A DNA stretch of 5,772 nucleotides, taken from Flavobacteriaceae bacterium. Its GTDB lineage: Bacteria > Bacteroidota > Bacteroidia > Flavobacteriales > Flavobacteriaceae. Location: positions 18,190-23,961 of the forward strand of contig PBYT01000003.1 in NCBI GenBank assembly GCA_002729755.1, read 5' to 3'. The first letter of the stretch is position 1, and the number at the start of each line of letters is the position of its first letter. Below, piece by piece: positions 5,598-5,772 of this stretch. Under the pieces are notes generated by a model. That model worked only from the letters and a program-made list of their open reading frames with translations, was not told the DNA's origin and did not search any database. The position numbers were made by a program, and so were the translations under genes.

Positions 5598-5772
5598 TGA
5601 TCTTATTAAATTTTATTCTTGGTGCTATTGGTCCTGGACAAGTTGTTATAATTGTTGCAGCTCTTTTATTGCTCTTTGGCGGAAGAAAGATTCCAGAGCT
5701 CATGAAAGGATTAGGTAGTGGTATCAAAGAGTTTAAAAAAGCCTCTAAAGAAGATACTGACGAAGAAGAAAC
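5597..5772 (+). CDS. tatA: Sec-independent protein translocase subunit TatA, 3' end outside window
   Basis: TatA forms the pore-like part of the twin-arginine translocase, which moves folded proteins across the inner membrane. Starting from ATG at 5597, 58 codons are open to the window edge. A short N-terminus (MILLNFILGAIGPGQ) leads into one membrane helix (about residues 13-27), then the hinge FGG (27-29) and the amphipathic helix RKIPELMKGLGSGIKEFKK (30-48), followed by the start of an acidic tail (SKEDTDEEE). This is the standard TatA/TatB layout. The polar Gln15 just before the helix, the short predicted length and the FGGRKIPEL hinge favour TatA over TatB, which usually has a Glu there and a longer tail. 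It is divergently transcribed from the M23 operon across 99 bases. The downstream neighbour and whether tatC is linked cannot be seen. Confidence 0.93.
   Translation, partial: MILLNFILGAIGPGQVVIIVAALLLLFGGRKIPELMKGLGSGIKEFKKASKEDTDEEE

Overview
The window looks like a chromosomal segment of a low-GC member of the Bacteroidota, most likely a marine Flavobacteriia-type organism. The DNA is strongly AT-rich, the genes lack Shine-Dalgarno sites, and both ends of the only intergenic gap carry an exact match to the Bacteroidota -7 promoter element TAnnTTTG. The protein set (membrane-anchored M23 peptidase, bacterial GH3 protein, TatA with the FGGRKIPELMKGLGSGIKEF helix) is also typical of that phylum. 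The assignment to a phylum is inference from these traits, not from a database search.

Layout. Positions 1-5497 are filled by five genes on the minus strand, in transcription order: M23 metallopeptidase (5497-4640), GH3-family acyl-adenylating enzyme (4635-3148), GT4-type glycosyltransferase (3145-2102), polysaccharide pyruvyl transferase family protein (2100-1165) and purD (1163 to beyond position 1; its last few dozen codons are outside the window). The gaps between them are 4, 2, 1 and 1 bases, so they almost certainly form one operon with translational coupling. Positions 5498-5596 are a 99-base divergent promoter region. From 5597 tatA starts on the plus strand and runs off the right edge.

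How the genes may work together. The M23 enzyme (peptidoglycan remodelling) and TatA (export of folded proteins) are cell-envelope functions. The glycosyltransferase and pyruvyl transferase look like a two-gene module that builds or decorates a surface glycan. The GH3 protein has the complete set of adenylation motifs and should activate a carboxylic acid and probably conjugate it to an amine, but its bacterial substrate is unknown. PurD is a housekeeping purine-synthesis enzyme that appears to share the same transcript. No RNA genes, mobile elements, CRISPR arrays or terminators were seen. The least explained parts are the GH3 enzyme in an envelope operon, the glycan pair placed between GH3 and purD, a TTG start on the glycosyltransferase, and a possible leaderless start of the operon mRNA.
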